From contig CAIUMM010000076.1 of assembly GCA_903900265.1 (NCBI GenBank), positions 1-64,000 of the forward strand: DNA of 64,000 nucleotides, written 5' to 3'. The notes under the pieces were generated by a model that ran no database searches, had not been told where the DNA came from, and saw only the letters and a list, made by a program, of their open reading frames with translations. Numbering within the stretch: the first letter of the stretch is position 1; the number at the start of each line of letters is the position of its first letter. This stretch comes from an uncultured Pseudomonadota bacterium. GTDB taxonomy: Bacteria > Myxococcota_A > UBA796 > SXON01. This document shows, piece after piece, positions 43,245 through 53,338 of the stretch. The translations under genes were made by a program, and so were the position numbers.

Positions 43245-45797
43245 ATGGGAGCAGGCGCACGGCTGCACGAGCGCTTTAGCGCACAGCTGCTACGTCAGCG
43301 CTCAACAACGCCCAACGAGCAGGTGGCTTTCGCATGCGACTTTGTACGCCTGCTGATGCAGACGGCGCTGATGGCGCCCGAGCGGCTAGAAGCTCGCTTT
43401 GGACCTGCGCTGCTACACACCCGCGAGCGCACCGGTCTGGACGCAGCCGAAGCCGGGATGCTCATCCGCATCGCGTCCGGTCCCGAGTACCGTAGCATTG
43501 AAAGCCTGAGCGAACTACAAGCTTTCGTCGCCCGTTTTGGTGAGGCCGCCGGCAGAGCGCTGGAGGCCGACGAAGACGCCGATCTCGACCTTGCCGGGTT
43601 CGCCGGCCGACATGGCTCCTGGCAGGCGCTGCTGCTGCTCGACAGCATGTTCGCCACCGTCGCGGGCGACGGCGATATCGACCCCTCCGAGCTGCGCCGC
43701 CTCGAGTCGGCCGCTTCCGAGTTAGGCGTTGACGGCGTACTTTTTTCTGCGCTCCACCAGAAGCACGAGCCTCGCTACCGCACGATGTCCGCCGACGGCG
43801 AGGCGACCGGTTTGGTCTTCGCCCTGAAGGCCGATCGCGTGCGCATCGGGCGTTCGCCGGGCATGGACATCGTGCTCCCTGACCCCCAAGTGGCCGACCA
43901 CCACGTCGACATCGTGCGAGGCCGGGACGGATGGCGCGTTCAGGACGCCGAATCTGGGCGTCCCACGGTGCTCAACAACCGTCCGGTCACGGCGGCCCCG
44001 ATGGGGGCGGAGGATGAGCTGCGCATCGGGCCCTTCCGCGGGCGCCTGCGGTCGGACGACACGCTGGTCATTCAAAACGACCGTGTTTTTACCGCGCTGT
44101 CTACGCGCCACCTCACCCGCACCATCCAGAGTGGTGGCCAGTCCGTCTCGCTGCTCGACGATGTGAGCTTCACCGTGTTTTCGGGCGAGGTCATCGCGAT
44201 GGTCGGTCCGTCCGGCGCCGGAAAGACCACGCTGCTCAACGCCATCGCCGGGGTGACGCCCGCAGACTCGGGCGAGGTTCAGTTCGACGGAAAGGACTTT
44301 CACGCGATGCTCGCCGTCGATCGCTCGCAGGTCGGGACGGTGCCGCAGGACGACATCGTCCATCCCGAGCTCACGGTGGAGGAGTCGCTGCACTTTAGCG
44401 GGCGCCTGCGGTTTCCACCGGACACGCCCGAACCTGAGCTCAAGGCGGCGGTCTCTCGCGTTCTGGAAGAGCTTGGCATCGAGCACATCCGCGGATCGCG
44501 GATCGGGGACGCGCTGCGACGCGGCATCTCCGGCGGCCAGCGCAAGCGCGTGAATCTCGGCCAAGAGCTGCTGTCCCGGTCGACGCGCGTGCTGTTCTTG
44601 GACGAGCCCACCAGCGGGCTGGATCCCCGCGCGGCGCAGGACATCGTCCGTCTGGTGCGGCAGCTCGCCGATCGCGGCCGCATCGTGTTTTTGGTGACGC
44701 ACGACCTGTCCCCGCAGGTGATGGCACAAGTCGATCACCTCTTGGTGCTGGCTCCCGGCGGGCGCGTAGCGTTTTTTGGACCACCCAGCGTCGCATGTAC
44801 GTATTTCAACGTGCCTACCCCCGACGCGGTGTTCAACCGTTTTCAGGAAAAAGCGCCGGCTGCGTGGGGGCAAGCCTACCGCGAAAGCCCCGAGTTTCGC
44901 ACCTTCGTACAGATGCGCGAGGATCTGCTCAAGCTCCCAGGCCGCAGCTCCGAAAACCTCACCATCACGCCGCGTAAAGTCTCGACCTTCCAACAGCTGG
45001 CCACGCAGGTCAAGCGCTACGCCAAGGTCAAGCTCCGGGACCGCACCGGCCTGCTGGTCTTGACGATGCAACCTCCATTTCTTGCCGCGGTCATGGCGGT
45101 GGTGTTCCCCAAGCCCACCAAGTCGATGATCTTCATGCTCACGCTGTCCTGCTTGTGGTTTGGCATGAGCTCCGCCGTGCGCGAGCTCATCGCGGACCGG
45201 GTCATCTGGGCACGGGAGCGGCGCGTCGGGCTGGGCGTGCTCCCGTATGTGGGCTCGAAGGTGCTGGTGCTCGGCGCGCTTGCGCTGCTCCAATGTACAT
45301 TTCTCGCGGGTTTATCCTACTTTGTGTTTGACCTACAGCACTACGGGTTCAACCCGGTCAGCCTCACCTGCATGGCCTCGTTGACCGGGCTGTGCGGCAT
45401 GTCGCTTGGGCTGCTGGTCTCGTCGATGTTCTCCTCCAGCGAGGCCGCGGTCGGTACGCTGCCGCTGCTGCTGATCCCGCAGATCAGCTTCTCCTCGCTG
45501 CTCGTCGGCCTCAGGGACATGAACCCGTTGTCCCTCGCCGTGACTCGGATCGACCCGCTCCGGTACGCGTTCGATGCGCTGCTCAAGGTGGGCGACAAGC
45601 TCGCCGAGCCCTCGCTGATCGTCGGCAAGTGGGACGAGCGTGCGATCATCGGGCCGCTGTACGAGCTGGGCCTGAAAGGAGCGGGCGCCGACGACTTGGG
45701 CGTTTCCCGCACCATGTTGGGCATCGTGCTGCTTACGTTCACGGCCGCGTTCTTGTTTGGCGCCTTCCTTCGGGTGCGAATCCGAGACACGAACTGA
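43245..45797 (+). CDS. TerB-like / FHA / ABC transporter fusion (ABCG-type)
   Basis: 850 aa, strong GGAGGCGGGGAG before the ATG. N-terminal TerB-like helical region (around DSMFATVAGDGDIDPSELRR, about 125-180), an FHA domain (about 190-275: VRIGRSPGMDIVLPDPQVADHHV), then an ABC ATPase: Walker A GPSGAGKTT (near 324), signature ISGGQRKRVNLGQELL (near 427), Walker B VLFLDEPTSGLD, H-loop VTHD. The C-terminal 240 residues are an ABC2-type six-helix exporter domain with permease in the reverse ABCG order. FHA-ABCG fusions occur in cyanobacteria and Myxococcota; transport substrate unknown. The FHA domain suggests control by a Ser/Thr kinase. Confidence 0.92.
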   Translation: MGAGARLHERFSAQLLRQRSTTPNEQVAFACDFVRLLMQTALMAPERLEARFGPALLHTRERTGLDAAEAGMLIRIASGPEYRSIESLSELQAFVARFGEAAGRALEADEDADLDLAGFAGRHGSWQALLLLDSMFATVAGDGDIDPSELRRLESAASELGVDGVLFSALHQKHEPRYRTMSADGEATGLVFALKADRVRIGRSPGMDIVLPDPQVADHHVDIVRGRDGWRVQDAESGRPTVLNNRPVTAAPMGAEDELRIGPFRGRLRSDDTLVIQNDRVFTALSTRHLTRTIQSGGQSVSLLDDVSFTVFSGEVIAMVGPSGAGKTTLLNAIAGVTPADSGEVQFDGKDFHAMLAVDRSQVGTVPQDDIVHPELTVEESLHFSGRLRFPPDTPEPELKAAVSRVLEELGIEHIRGSRIGDALRRGISGGQRKRVNLGQELLSRSTRVLFLDEPTSGLDPRAAQDIVRLVRQLADRGRIVFLVTHDLSPQVMAQVDHLLVLAPGGRVAFFGPPSVACTYFNVPTPDAVFNRFQEKAPAAWGQAYRESPEFRTFVQMREDLLKLPGRSSENLTITPRKVSTFQQLATQVKRYAKVKLRDRTGLLVLTMQPPFLAAVMAVVFPKPTKSMIFMLTLSCLWFGMSSAVRELIADRVIWARERRVGLGVLPYVGSKVLVLGALALLQCTFLAGLSYFVFDLQHYGFNPVSLTCMASLTGLCGMSLGLLVSSMFSSSEAAVGTLPLLLIPQISFSSLLVGLRDMNPLSLAVTRIDPLRYAFDALLKVGDKLAEPSLIVGKWDERAIIGPLYELGLKGAGADDLGVSRTMLGIVLLTFTAAFLFGAFLRVRIRDTN

Positions 45798-45832
45798 CTT
45801 CCCGGCGAGCGCGGCGTGCCTAAAATAAGGGC

Positions 45833-46663
45833 ATGTTCAACACCCTGAAGACGGCCCTGTTGCTCGGCCTGATGACCACCTTTTTCCTGCTCGTCGGCCG
45901 GTACCTCGGCGGGACGAGCGGAATGGCGATCGCGCTGCTGTTCGCCACCGGCACCAATCTTGTGTCCTGGTGGTTCTCGGACACCATCGTTCTGGCGATG
46001 CATCGGGCCAAAGAGGCCAACGCCCAGTCCGCTCCTCGGCTTTACGGCATCGTCGCCGATCTGGCGCGACGCGCACAGCTGCCGATGCCTCGGGTTTTCG
46101 TGATCCCGCAGATGGCGCCCAACGCGTTTGCGACCGGGCGCGGGCCCAACCATGCTGCAGTCGCGGTCACCGAAGGGTTGCTGCAAAGCATGGACGAAGA
46201 GCAGATCGCCGCGGTGTTGGCGCACGAGCTGGGCCACGTCGCGCGGCGCGACACCCTGACGATGGCGGTCGCCGCGTCCATGGCAGGCGGCGTGTCTTTG
46301 CTCGCAGACATCGCACGATGGAGCTTTATTTTCGGCGGGGGAGACCGGGACCGCCGCGACGGTGGTGTGGCCGGCTTGTTCGCCGTGATCGTCGCGCCGC
46401 TCGTCGCGATGCTTCTGCAGTTGGCGATCTCGCGCTCCCGTGAGTACGCCGCCGACGCATACTCAGCGCGCATCATGGGATCGCCCGAGCCGCTGATCCG
46501 GGCGCTACGCTCTCTGGAAGCCGGCATGCACAGCATCCCCGCCCACACGCCCAGCCCCGCAGTAGCGCCGATGTACATCATCAGCCCCAACGATATTTTC
46601 GGCATCTTCCGCACGCACCCCAGCACGGAAGACCGGATCCGCCGCCTGTTGGCAGAGCGGTGA
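45833..46663 (+). CDS. htpX: HtpX-family membrane metalloprotease (M48)
   Basis: 276 aa, inner-membrane zinc protease that degrades misfolded membrane proteins. Two N-terminal helices (LKTALLLGLMTTFFLLVG and IALLFATGTNLVSWWFS), cytosolic zinc site HELGHVARRDTLTM, further helices (GLFAVIVAPLVAMLLQLA), then SREYAADAYSAR with the third ligand Glu. Slightly shorter than E. coli HtpX (293 aa). AAGGG just before the ATG. Lies between the ABC transporter and a GT39-like gene. Confidence 0.93.
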   Translation: MFNTLKTALLLGLMTTFFLLVGRYLGGTSGMAIALLFATGTNLVSWWFSDTIVLAMHRAKEANAQSAPRLYGIVADLARRAQLPMPRVFVIPQMAPNAFATGRGPNHAAVAVTEGLLQSMDEEQIAAVLAHELGHVARRDTLTMAVAASMAGGVSLLADIARWSFIFGGGDRDRRDGGVAGLFAVIVAPLVAMLLQLAISRSREYAADAYSARIMGSPEPLIRALRSLEAGMHSIPAHTPSPAVAPMYIISPNDIFGIFRTHPSTEDRIRRLLAER

Positions 46664-46675
46664 TAGCCTCGGTGC

Positions 46676-48238
46676 GTGCAATCTACCGAGGCCGACTCCG
46701 CTGACCGCGCCGATGGGCTGCTGGCCCTCGGCCTAGCTGGGTTGGGCGCGCTCGCGCAGCTTCCGTTCCTCGCGCGGCCCGTCAACTACGACGAGACCAA
46801 CTTTCTGGTGCTGGTGCGCGGCGCAGCGCTGAACCCGTGGGCTCCACACAACGTGATGGTCAACTGGCAGGGCACCACCGAGCGCGCCTTCGATGTGCTC
46901 TCCAACCCGCCCGGCATCGCGTGGTTTCTCGCCGCGTTTGAACGAGCGTTCGGCGATGGCGAGGCGCTGCCGATCAGCGCGCTGCGGGCCGCGATGCTGC
47001 TCTGGACGCTGCCCACCGCGCTCGGCGCCGTCTGGCTGGCCCGTGCGCTGTGTGTGCCCGCCGAACGACGTTGGCGCGCCGTGGCGTTGGTGACCGTGCC
47101 GATGACGGTGCTTTCGGCCTCGGCGCTGCTCCCCGACGCGCCGCTGTACGCGTTGACGCTGCTCGGTATGGGTGGCTTCACGCGGGCGCTCTCGCGATCC
47201 GAAAGCGTCGCGACCTGGGCGCTCGTCGCCGGATCGGCGAGCCTGTTCCGGTATAGCGGCTTGTGTCTGATCCCGCTGGTGCTGCTCGCTGGCGCGCACT
47301 ATCGTCGCATCGGCGCGCTCTGGGTGTTCGCCCCGATCGCCTTGTTGCTCCTGCATGACCAGTCCGCCTACGGACAGCTGCACCTCCTCGCGATGGGGCA
47401 CTTCCAGTCGGTGTCGAACACGCCGCACGATTGGATCCATAAAGGCGCGAGCGCGCTGACCTTTCTGGGTGGCGCGGTCGCGCTGCCGATCTTCGCGTGG
47501 GAGGGCGTGCATCTATCAGGCGCGGTGATCGGCGCCCTCCTCGCCATGCACTACGGCGGCACCGTCGCGCTGTCGGCGGTGGCTGCCGTCTTCGGGGCGT
47601 TAGGCGGCGCAAGCTTCGCATCGGTGATGCGGGGGCTGACCACCCGCACCGCGAAGGGCGCGGAGAGCTGGCTGGGGTTGTGGGGCGTGGGGGGCTTTGT
47701 CTTTCTGCTGCTTCTTCGATTCACCGCCGCAAGGTACTGGCTGCCTTTTGCCCCTGCGGTCGTGCTGCTCGCACCGTTTGGAGGCGCCCCGTTGGCGGTT
47801 GCGGCTGGAGCGCTCGGCCTCGGCTTGCTATCGGACGACGCGCAGACCGCAGCAGCGGTCGCCGATCTGGCGGAGCAGGCCGCGTCTACGCGTGCGCCCG
47901 GAGAGGCCGGCATGTTCACCGGCCACTGGGGATGGCAGCAGGCGCTCGAAGACCGCGGCTGGAAGGCCCTCGACGCCGGAGCGCGCGCGCCCGCAGGATC
48001 CTTGCTCGCCGTTCCCACGGAGGCGTGGCCCCAGTCGGTAGACGCGGTGTGCCTCAACGTCGTCTTTGAAGGCGCGGCGACGCCCGCATCCTCCTGGCTC
48101 CCCCGCGCTTATTCTCCCGCCGGCCACGCGAACCTGCACGCCAACTGGATCTCCGGTAAGCCCCCAGTTCGCACCGTCATCCCGTGGACCTTCGCGACCG
48201 ACGCGGTCGAGGTCGTTCGGGTCTGTAAGGAGCCCTAA
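46676..48238 (+). CDS. GT39-like integral membrane glycosyltransferase
   Basis: 520 aa, GTG start, about 10-12 hydrophobic helices. The first large loop has the acidic NYDETNFLVLVRG, matching the catalytic Asp-Glu of GT-C enzymes of the ArnT/PMT type, which use polyprenyl-phosphate sugars. The C-terminal part is a small periplasmic domain (about 400-520) with GMFTGHWGWQQALEDRGWK. Substrate unknown; addition of a sugar to a lipid or protein of the envelope is likely. Only 12 bases after htpX. Confidence 0.8.
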   Translation: MQSTEADSADRADGLLALGLAGLGALAQLPFLARPVNYDETNFLVLVRGAALNPWAPHNVMVNWQGTTERAFDVLSNPPGIAWFLAAFERAFGDGEALPISALRAAMLLWTLPTALGAVWLARALCVPAERRWRAVALVTVPMTVLSASALLPDAPLYALTLLGMGGFTRALSRSESVATWALVAGSASLFRYSGLCLIPLVLLAGAHYRRIGALWVFAPIALLLLHDQSAYGQLHLLAMGHFQSVSNTPHDWIHKGASALTFLGGAVALPIFAWEGVHLSGAVIGALLAMHYGGTVALSAVAAVFGALGGASFASVMRGLTTRTAKGAESWLGLWGVGGFVFLLLLRFTAARYWLPFAPAVVLLAPFGGAPLAVAAGALGLGLLSDDAQTAAAVADLAEQAASTRAPGEAGMFTGHWGWQQALEDRGWKALDAGARAPAGSLLAVPTEAWPQSVDAVCLNVVFEGAATPASSWLPRAYSPAGHANLHANWISGKPPVRTVIPWTFATDAVEVVRVCKEP

Positions 48239-48241
48239 GCC

Positions 48242-49669
48242 ATGTTCCTCGAACGCTTTCTCGCCCATGACGCCGACCGCCCCGCGCTGCGGGACACCGA
48301 CGGTCGCTGGCTGTCCTACGGCGAGCTGCGAAGGCGCGGCGAGCAGGTGGCGGCAAGCCTGCACAACCAAGGCATACGTCCCGGCGACATCGTCGCGATC
48401 CACCTTGAAAATGGCATGGACCTGATCGATGCCCACCTCGGTTGCATGGCGTTGGGCGCGGTGCGTTTGCCGCTCAACGCGCACTACCGGGAGGCCGAGC
48501 TCGCGCCAATCGTGAGCGATGCCGCCCCCGCGCTGGTCTACACCGCGACCCCGGAGCGCTTTGCAGGCCTGCGGTGCAGCCCGGTGCAAGCCGAGCCCGG
48601 CTTAGCGCAACCGCAGCTCTGGCCGGCCCACACGCTCACCGCGCTGCTGTACACCTCGGGGACCACCGGGCGTCCCAAGGGCGTTCCGCAGACCTTCGCC
48701 ATGTGGGAGTCCAACCTCGACGCCCTCGCCGCGGTCTGGGCGCTGAGCGACGCCGACTGCCTGTGGCTCGCCCTCCCGCTGTTTCACACCCACGGGCTCG
48801 TGCTCGGCCTCCACGGCACGTTCTTGCGCGGCAGCCGGGCGATCCTCGCCGAGCGCTTCGAGCCGATCGTGCCCGAAGCGGGCATCACTCACCTGTACGG
48901 CGTGCCGACCTGGTACCGCCGCTGGCTCCCGCTGATGCAAGCGCACCCCGCGGCTTTCCAAGCGCTGAGCCTGATGGTGAGCGGCTCAGATGGGCTTGAC
49001 GCCGCAACGTCGGACGCGGTCTACGCCGCCACGGGACATCGCATCCTCGAGCGCTACGGCATGACCGAAACGGTGATGATCTGCTCCAACCCCGGCGCCG
49101 GCGAACGGCGGGCGGGCACCGTCGGGCAGCCGCTGCCCGGCGTGGAGGTGCGCATCACCGACGGCGAGATCCAAGTTCGGGGGCGGTCGGTGTTCAGCGG
49201 GTACCGGGGCGCGCCGCCCGGACACGGCTTTACTGCGGATGGCTGGTTTCAAACTGGAGATTCAGGGATGTGGGAGCCGGCGACGACCGCCGATCCGCGG
49301 AGCGCTCCCTACCTGAAGATCATCGGGCGTACGAAGGAGCTGATCATCGTCGGCGGCGTGAACGTGTCGCCTGCCGAAGTCGAGTCGATCTACGCGGACA
49401 TTCCAGGAATTCGCGAGGTAGGCGCTTGCGGTGTGGCGGACGCGGACCTAAGCGAAGTCGTCGGGCTCGCGGTCGTGACGACGCCCGACGCCAACGCAGC
49501 CGAAGTCCGCGCGGCCATCGCGGAGCGCGGGGCCCGACTGTCCGGACTGAAGCGACCGCGATGGGTGATCTTTGTCGCATCCCTCCCCCGAAACGCGCTC
49601 GGCAAGCTACAACGCGGCGCGCTCCGCCCCCTCTTCACGCCCTCGCACTCGCCGGAAGCTCCGTCTTGA
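48242..49669 (+). CDS. AMP-forming acyl-CoA synthetase
   Basis: 475 aa of the ANL adenylate-forming superfamily. A3 loop LLYTSGTTGRPKGVPQ, A5 ERYGMTETVM, A7 DGWFQTGDSG, A8 hinge KELIIVGGVNVSPAEVE and C-terminal Lys in ALGKLQRG. Compact size and loops suit a malonyl-CoA-synthetase (MatB)-like or short-to-medium-chain ligase, but the acid is not readable from the motifs. GGAG in the end of the preceding gene serves as ribosome-binding site; start is three bases after that stop. Confidence 0.9.
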   Translation: MFLERFLAHDADRPALRDTDGRWLSYGELRRRGEQVAASLHNQGIRPGDIVAIHLENGMDLIDAHLGCMALGAVRLPLNAHYREAELAPIVSDAAPALVYTATPERFAGLRCSPVQAEPGLAQPQLWPAHTLTALLYTSGTTGRPKGVPQTFAMWESNLDALAAVWALSDADCLWLALPLFHTHGLVLGLHGTFLRGSRAILAERFEPIVPEAGITHLYGVPTWYRRWLPLMQAHPAAFQALSLMVSGSDGLDAATSDAVYAATGHRILERYGMTETVMICSNPGAGERRAGTVGQPLPGVEVRITDGEIQVRGRSVFSGYRGAPPGHGFTADGWFQTGDSGMWEPATTADPRSAPYLKIIGRTKELIIVGGVNVSPAEVESIYADIPGIREVGACGVADADLSEVVGLAVVTTPDANAAEVRAAIAERGARLSGLKRPRWVIFVASLPRNALGKLQRGALRPLFTPSHSPEAPS

Positions 49670-49734
49670 AACCCGTTTTACACCCGTCGAACCCCGCACG
49701 TCCTTCGCGCGCCCCCCAGAAACACCCTGATCGC

Positions 49735-50337
49735 GTGGCCGAGCCTGTGCCGATGCGCACCTGCATCGCCACGCGCGAGGACTATCCGCAAGCGGACCTG
49801 GTGCGGATTTTTGCCGGACCCACGCTCGATGACCCCAGCGGGCCACTCGAATCTGCCTACGTCGAGGCGAGCAACAAGCACCGGGACACCGGCCGCGGCG
49901 CGTGGGTGCTCCCCACTGCCGACGCGATCCGCGTGTTGGTCCAGGAGCCGAAGCGCGTCGCGCGGGCGCTGAAGCTCCCGTCGATCGACACCAGCGCGTT
50001 GTTGGAGCGCGCTCAGGCGATGGCCGACGCGAGGATGCTGGACTTTCTGTCGCTGTCCTCCCGCAGCGGCAGGCTGGCCAGCGGCGCCGATGCTGCGACG
50101 ATGGCGGTGCGGGCAGGCGACGCCGCGGCGCTGTTGGTCGCGAGCGATGCCTCGGCCGGATCGGTAGCGGACATCAAGGGCGCGCGGGACATCCCTGTTT
50201 ACATCCTGCCGCTGGACCGCGAAGCCCTCGGGCGCCGCATCGGCAAGGGCGACCGCGCGGTGATCGCGCTGCGCCGCGGGGGCCCCGCTACGGATCTTCT
50301 AAAATGGCTACAAAGACGAGTTGCATTGAGCGCTTGA
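49735..50337 (+). CDS. ylxR: YlxR - L7Ae-like RNA-binding fusion
   Basis: About 200 aa. N-terminal YlxR/DUF448 motif PMRTCIATRE at the very start (the usual CIGCR has lost its second Cys), followed from about residue 100 by an L7Ae/L30e-like domain (LASGADAATMAVRAGDAAAL, VYILPLDREALGRRIG). In many bacteria ylxR and ylxQ are separate genes between nusA and infB; here they are one. GTG at 49735 gives a family-like N-terminus; a TTG at 49666 overlapping the previous stop (TTGA) is an alternative that would add 23 Pro-rich residues. nusA is not present upstream. Confidence 0.88.
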   Translation: MAEPVPMRTCIATREDYPQADLVRIFAGPTLDDPSGPLESAYVEASNKHRDTGRGAWVLPTADAIRVLVQEPKRVARALKLPSIDTSALLERAQAMADARMLDFLSLSSRSGRLASGADAATMAVRAGDAAALLVASDASAGSVADIKGARDIPVYILPLDREALGRRIGKGDRAVIALRRGGPATDLLKWLQRRVALSA

Positions 50338-50475
50338 TCGTCGCCTAAATCACCACGGATCGCAGTAGGATGGGTGCGCGCAAGCCCGCCACCGGTTACC
50401 TCCCCGCTCCCGAAGCACCGCCGGTCCCCGGACGGGAATCCCGCCGGTGCTCGAAACCCAGACCGCAAGGGTCAA

Positions 50476-53271
50476 ATGTCGTCGTTCAAAGACACTATGG
50501 AACGGCTCCAAAAAGGAGCCTCGACGCCACAGGCAGCACGCCCCGCTGTTGCCGATAGCAAGGCTGCGCCTGCCACGGGTGACCGCGTCAGCGCCGGCGT
50601 CGTGCGCCGTCGCCCGCCCGAACCTGTCGTGGCTGCGCCGCCGCCCCCGCCGCAACCTGCGGCGCGCACCGTCATCCGGCGCCCGGGAGCTGCGGTCACC
50701 CCCGTGGCCGAAGTGCGCCCCGCAGTAGCCGCTCGGCCGGTGACGCCCGTCGTCACGCCGCCTGCTGCACCGCCAGAGCCTGTCGTCGTGCAGGCCGAGC
50801 CGGTGGTTGAACCTGCAGCGGTTGAGCCCGCGGCGGTTGAACCCGCCGTGGTCGAAGCCCCCGCGCCTGCTCCGGTAGAGGCAGCTACGGCCGCCCAGCC
50901 CGAGCCTGCCGTGGAAGCTGAGCCTACGCCCTCGGCCCCCGTGGTCGAAGCGGCTGCGCCCGAGGCCCCTGCGGCTGTGGTCCAGCCCGAGGTCGAGACC
51001 GTCGCTGCGCCCGTCGTCGCGGTGGTCGAAGCCCCTGTCGCCGTAGAGCCTGCGCCCGCGCCGGTCGTGGAAGCCCCGCCTGCCCCGGTCCGCCAGGAAC
51101 AGCCGACGCTGGACCGCGCGGTCATCATCGAACGCCCGGGTGGAGCGCATCGCCCCGCGGCGGTCGTGGCCCGCCCGCCCATGGCGCGCTTGCCCGACAC
51201 GCCGATGCTGCCCGGTCTCGGTCGTGGCGTAATCGCCCTGCCTCCCGGCTTTGACCCCACCGACCCCACCGGTCGGCGCGGTCGCCCGGGCTTGCTCCCC
51301 GGCGCAACGCGCTGGACGCCCCCCGGTACCGTGCGTCCCGCAGGCCCTGGCCGCACGGACGTCCCCGCTCCTCCCGCGCCCGGCGTGGGCGATGCGAAGG
51401 ACCGCAAGAAGGGCCGTCGCCCCGACCGCACCGAGCACACCATGTCGGAGTTCGGCAAGGTGCGCAAGCCCAAGGGCAAGGGCAAGGGCATGTCGATGGC
51501 GCCCGCGGTCAAGATCAAGCGCCGCATCTCCATCGATGGAGACATCACCGTCGCCAACCTCGCCCATGAGATGGGTGTGAAGGGCGCCGAGCTCATCAAG
51601 CTGCTCATGCAGATGGGCACGCCCGCTACGCTCAACCAGATGATCGACTTCGGCACCGCCGAGGTTCTGGCCGCCGAGCTCGGACACGAAGTCTACAGCG
51701 TCGCGTTCGACGAAGCCGAGCATCTGATCAAGTCCGAAGCGGAAGACACGAGCAAGCTCGTGGTGCGCGCCCCGGTTGTGACCGTCATGGGTCACGTCGA
51801 CCACGGCAAGACCACGCTGCTCGACGGTATCCGCAAGGCCAAGGTGGCCGCTGGCGAAGCCGGCGGAATCACCCAGCACATCGGAGCCTACCAGGTCAAG
51901 AGCGGTGATCGCCTGATCACCTTCCTCGACACGCCCGGCCACGCCGCCTTCTCGGCGATGCGTGCACGCGGCGCCAAGGCCACCGACGTCGTCATCCTCG
52001 TCGTCGCTGCGGACGACGGCGTGATGCCCCAGACCATCGAGGCGATCAACCACGCCAAGGCGGCCAAGGTGCCGATCGTGGTCGCGGTCAACAAGATCGA
52101 CAAGCCGGGCGTCAACCCCGAGCGCATCAAGCAGACCTTGATGGCGCACGGCATCGTCGCAGAAGACTTCGGTGGCGACACCATCTTCTGCCCGGTCAGC
52201 GCGTTGAAGGGCACCGGCATCGCCGACCTGCTCGAGAACGTGTTGGTCACGGCAGAAGTGCTGGACCTCCGCGCCAACCCCGAGCGGCACGGCGAGGGCG
52301 TCGTCCTCGAAGCCCGCCTCGAAGTCGGCCGTGGAGCCGTGGTCACGCTGCTCGTCCAGAACGGAACGCTGCGCCAGGGCGACATCCTCGTCATCGGCAA
52401 CACTTGGGGTCGCGTACGCTCGATGTCCGACGACACCGGCCGCAAGATCAAAGAGGCGGGCCCGTCCCAGCCGGTCGAGATCTTCGGTCTGCAAGACGTT
52501 CCTGCCGCGGGCGCCGACTTCGTCGTCGTCGAGACCGAGAAGGACGCCCGTACGCTGGCCGAGCATCGTGCCGATCAGGCTCGCATCGGGGCAATGGCAC
52601 AGGCGCAACGCCAGAAGATGACCGTCGACGACCTGTACAAGCAGTCGGGCGTCGCCCTGCCGATCCACCACGTCGTCATCAAGACCGACGTGGGCGGTAC
52701 CCTCGAAGCGCTCAAGGGCGCCCTCGAAGGCATCTCGATCGCCGGCACGCAGCTCAAGATCCTGCACACCGCCATCGGCCCAGTCACCGAGTCGGACATC
52801 ACCCTCGCAGCCGGCAACGGCGCGGTCGTGATCGCCTTCAACGTGAAAGCCGACGCGAAAGCACGGGCCGCCGCCGATCAGTACGGCGTCGAGATCAAGC
52901 GGTATGACGTCATCTACCACGTCATCGACGAGGTCAAGAGCCGCATGTTGGGCTTGCTCCCGACGGTGTACGAAGAGCGGAAGACCGGCGAAGCCGAGGT
53001 CCGTCAGATCTTCAAGGTCTCCAAGGTCGGCACCATCGCAGGTTCGATGGTTCTGGACGGCGAGATCGTGCGCGGCGCGATTGCCAAGGTCACGCGCGAC
53101 GGCAAGGTCGTACACGAAGGCAAGATCCAGGCGCTCAAGCGCTTCAAAGACGACGTCAAGAAGGTCGACAAGGGCTTCGAGTGCGGCATTTTCGTGGAAG
53201 ACTTCGAGACCATCGCTGCGGGCGACATCGTGACGTGCTTCGTGCGCGTGGAAGTCCCCCGTACCGAGTGA
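50476..53271 (+). CDS. infB: translation initiation factor IF-2
   Basis: 931 aa from ATG at 50476 with AAGGG upstream. GTPase that places initiator tRNA on the 30S subunit. N-terminal 330 residues are Ala/Pro/Val/Glu-rich and disordered-looking, longer than in E. coli. An IF2-N module ([18 protein letters not shown]) precedes the G domain: [24 protein letters not shown] and SALKGTG. C-terminal domains C1 and C2 follow to [13 protein letters not shown]. The 138-base leader contains a GC hairpin (GCACCG at 50415 pairing with CGGTGC at 50445). An isoform from an internal start, as in E. coli, cannot be judged. Confidence 0.97.
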   Translation: MSSFKDTMERLQKGASTPQAARPAVADSKAAPATGDRVSAGVVRRRPPEPVVAAPPPPPQPAARTVIRRPGAAVTPVAEVRPAVAARPVTPVVTPPAAPPEPVVVQAEPVVEPAAVEPAAVEPAVVEAPAPAPVEAATAAQPEPAVEAEPTPSAPVVEAAAPEAPAAVVQPEVETVAAPVVAVVEAPVAVEPAPAPVVEAPPAPVRQEQPTLDRAVIIERPGGAHRPAAVVARPPMARLPDTPMLPGLGRGVIALPPGFDPTDPTGRRGRPGLLPGATRWTPPGTVRPAGPGRTDVPAPPAPGVGDAKDRKKGRRPDRTEHTMSEFGKVRKPKGKGKGMSMAPAVKIKRRISIDGDITVANLAHEMGVKGAELIKLLMQMGTPATLNQMIDFGTAEVLAAELGHEVYSVAFDEAEHLIKSEAEDTSKLVVRAPVVTVMGHVDHGKTTLLDGIRKAKVAAGEAGGITQHIGAYQVKSGDRLITFLDTPGHAAFSAMRARGAKATDVVILVVAADDGVMPQTIEAINHAKAAKVPIVVAVNKIDKPGVNPERIKQTLMAHGIVAEDFGGDTIFCPVSALKGTGIADLLENVLVTAEVLDLRANPERHGEGVVLEARLEVGRGAVVTLLVQNGTLRQGDILVIGNTWGRVRSMSDDTGRKIKEAGPSQPVEIFGLQDVPAAGADFVVVETEKDARTLAEHRADQARIGAMAQAQRQKMTVDDLYKQSGVALPIHHVVIKTDVGGTLEALKGALEGISIAGTQLKILHTAIGPVTESDITLAAGNGAVVIAFNVKADAKARAAADQYGVEIKRYDVIYHVIDEVKSRMLGLLPTVYEERKTGEAEVRQIFKVSKVGTIAGSMVLDGEIVRGAIAKVTRDGKVVHEGKIQALKRFKDDVKKVDKGFECGIFVEDFETIAAGDIVTCFVRVEVPRTE

Positions 53272-53338
53272 TCGCATAGCCCCCGAGCGCCCGCCCCATC
53301 GGATCGCGTTTCTTCCGGCCCCGGATGAAGCGATTCAT

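Noticed and set aside
50415-50450. Riboswitch in the infB leader
   Set aside because: Only a GC-rich hairpin with imperfect pairing is visible; no known riboswitch core recognised.
50350-53277. A 975-codon open frame on the minus strand opposite infB
   Set aside because: Composition follows the third-codon GC bias of infB; no motifs and no ribosome-binding site. It is a shadow of infB.
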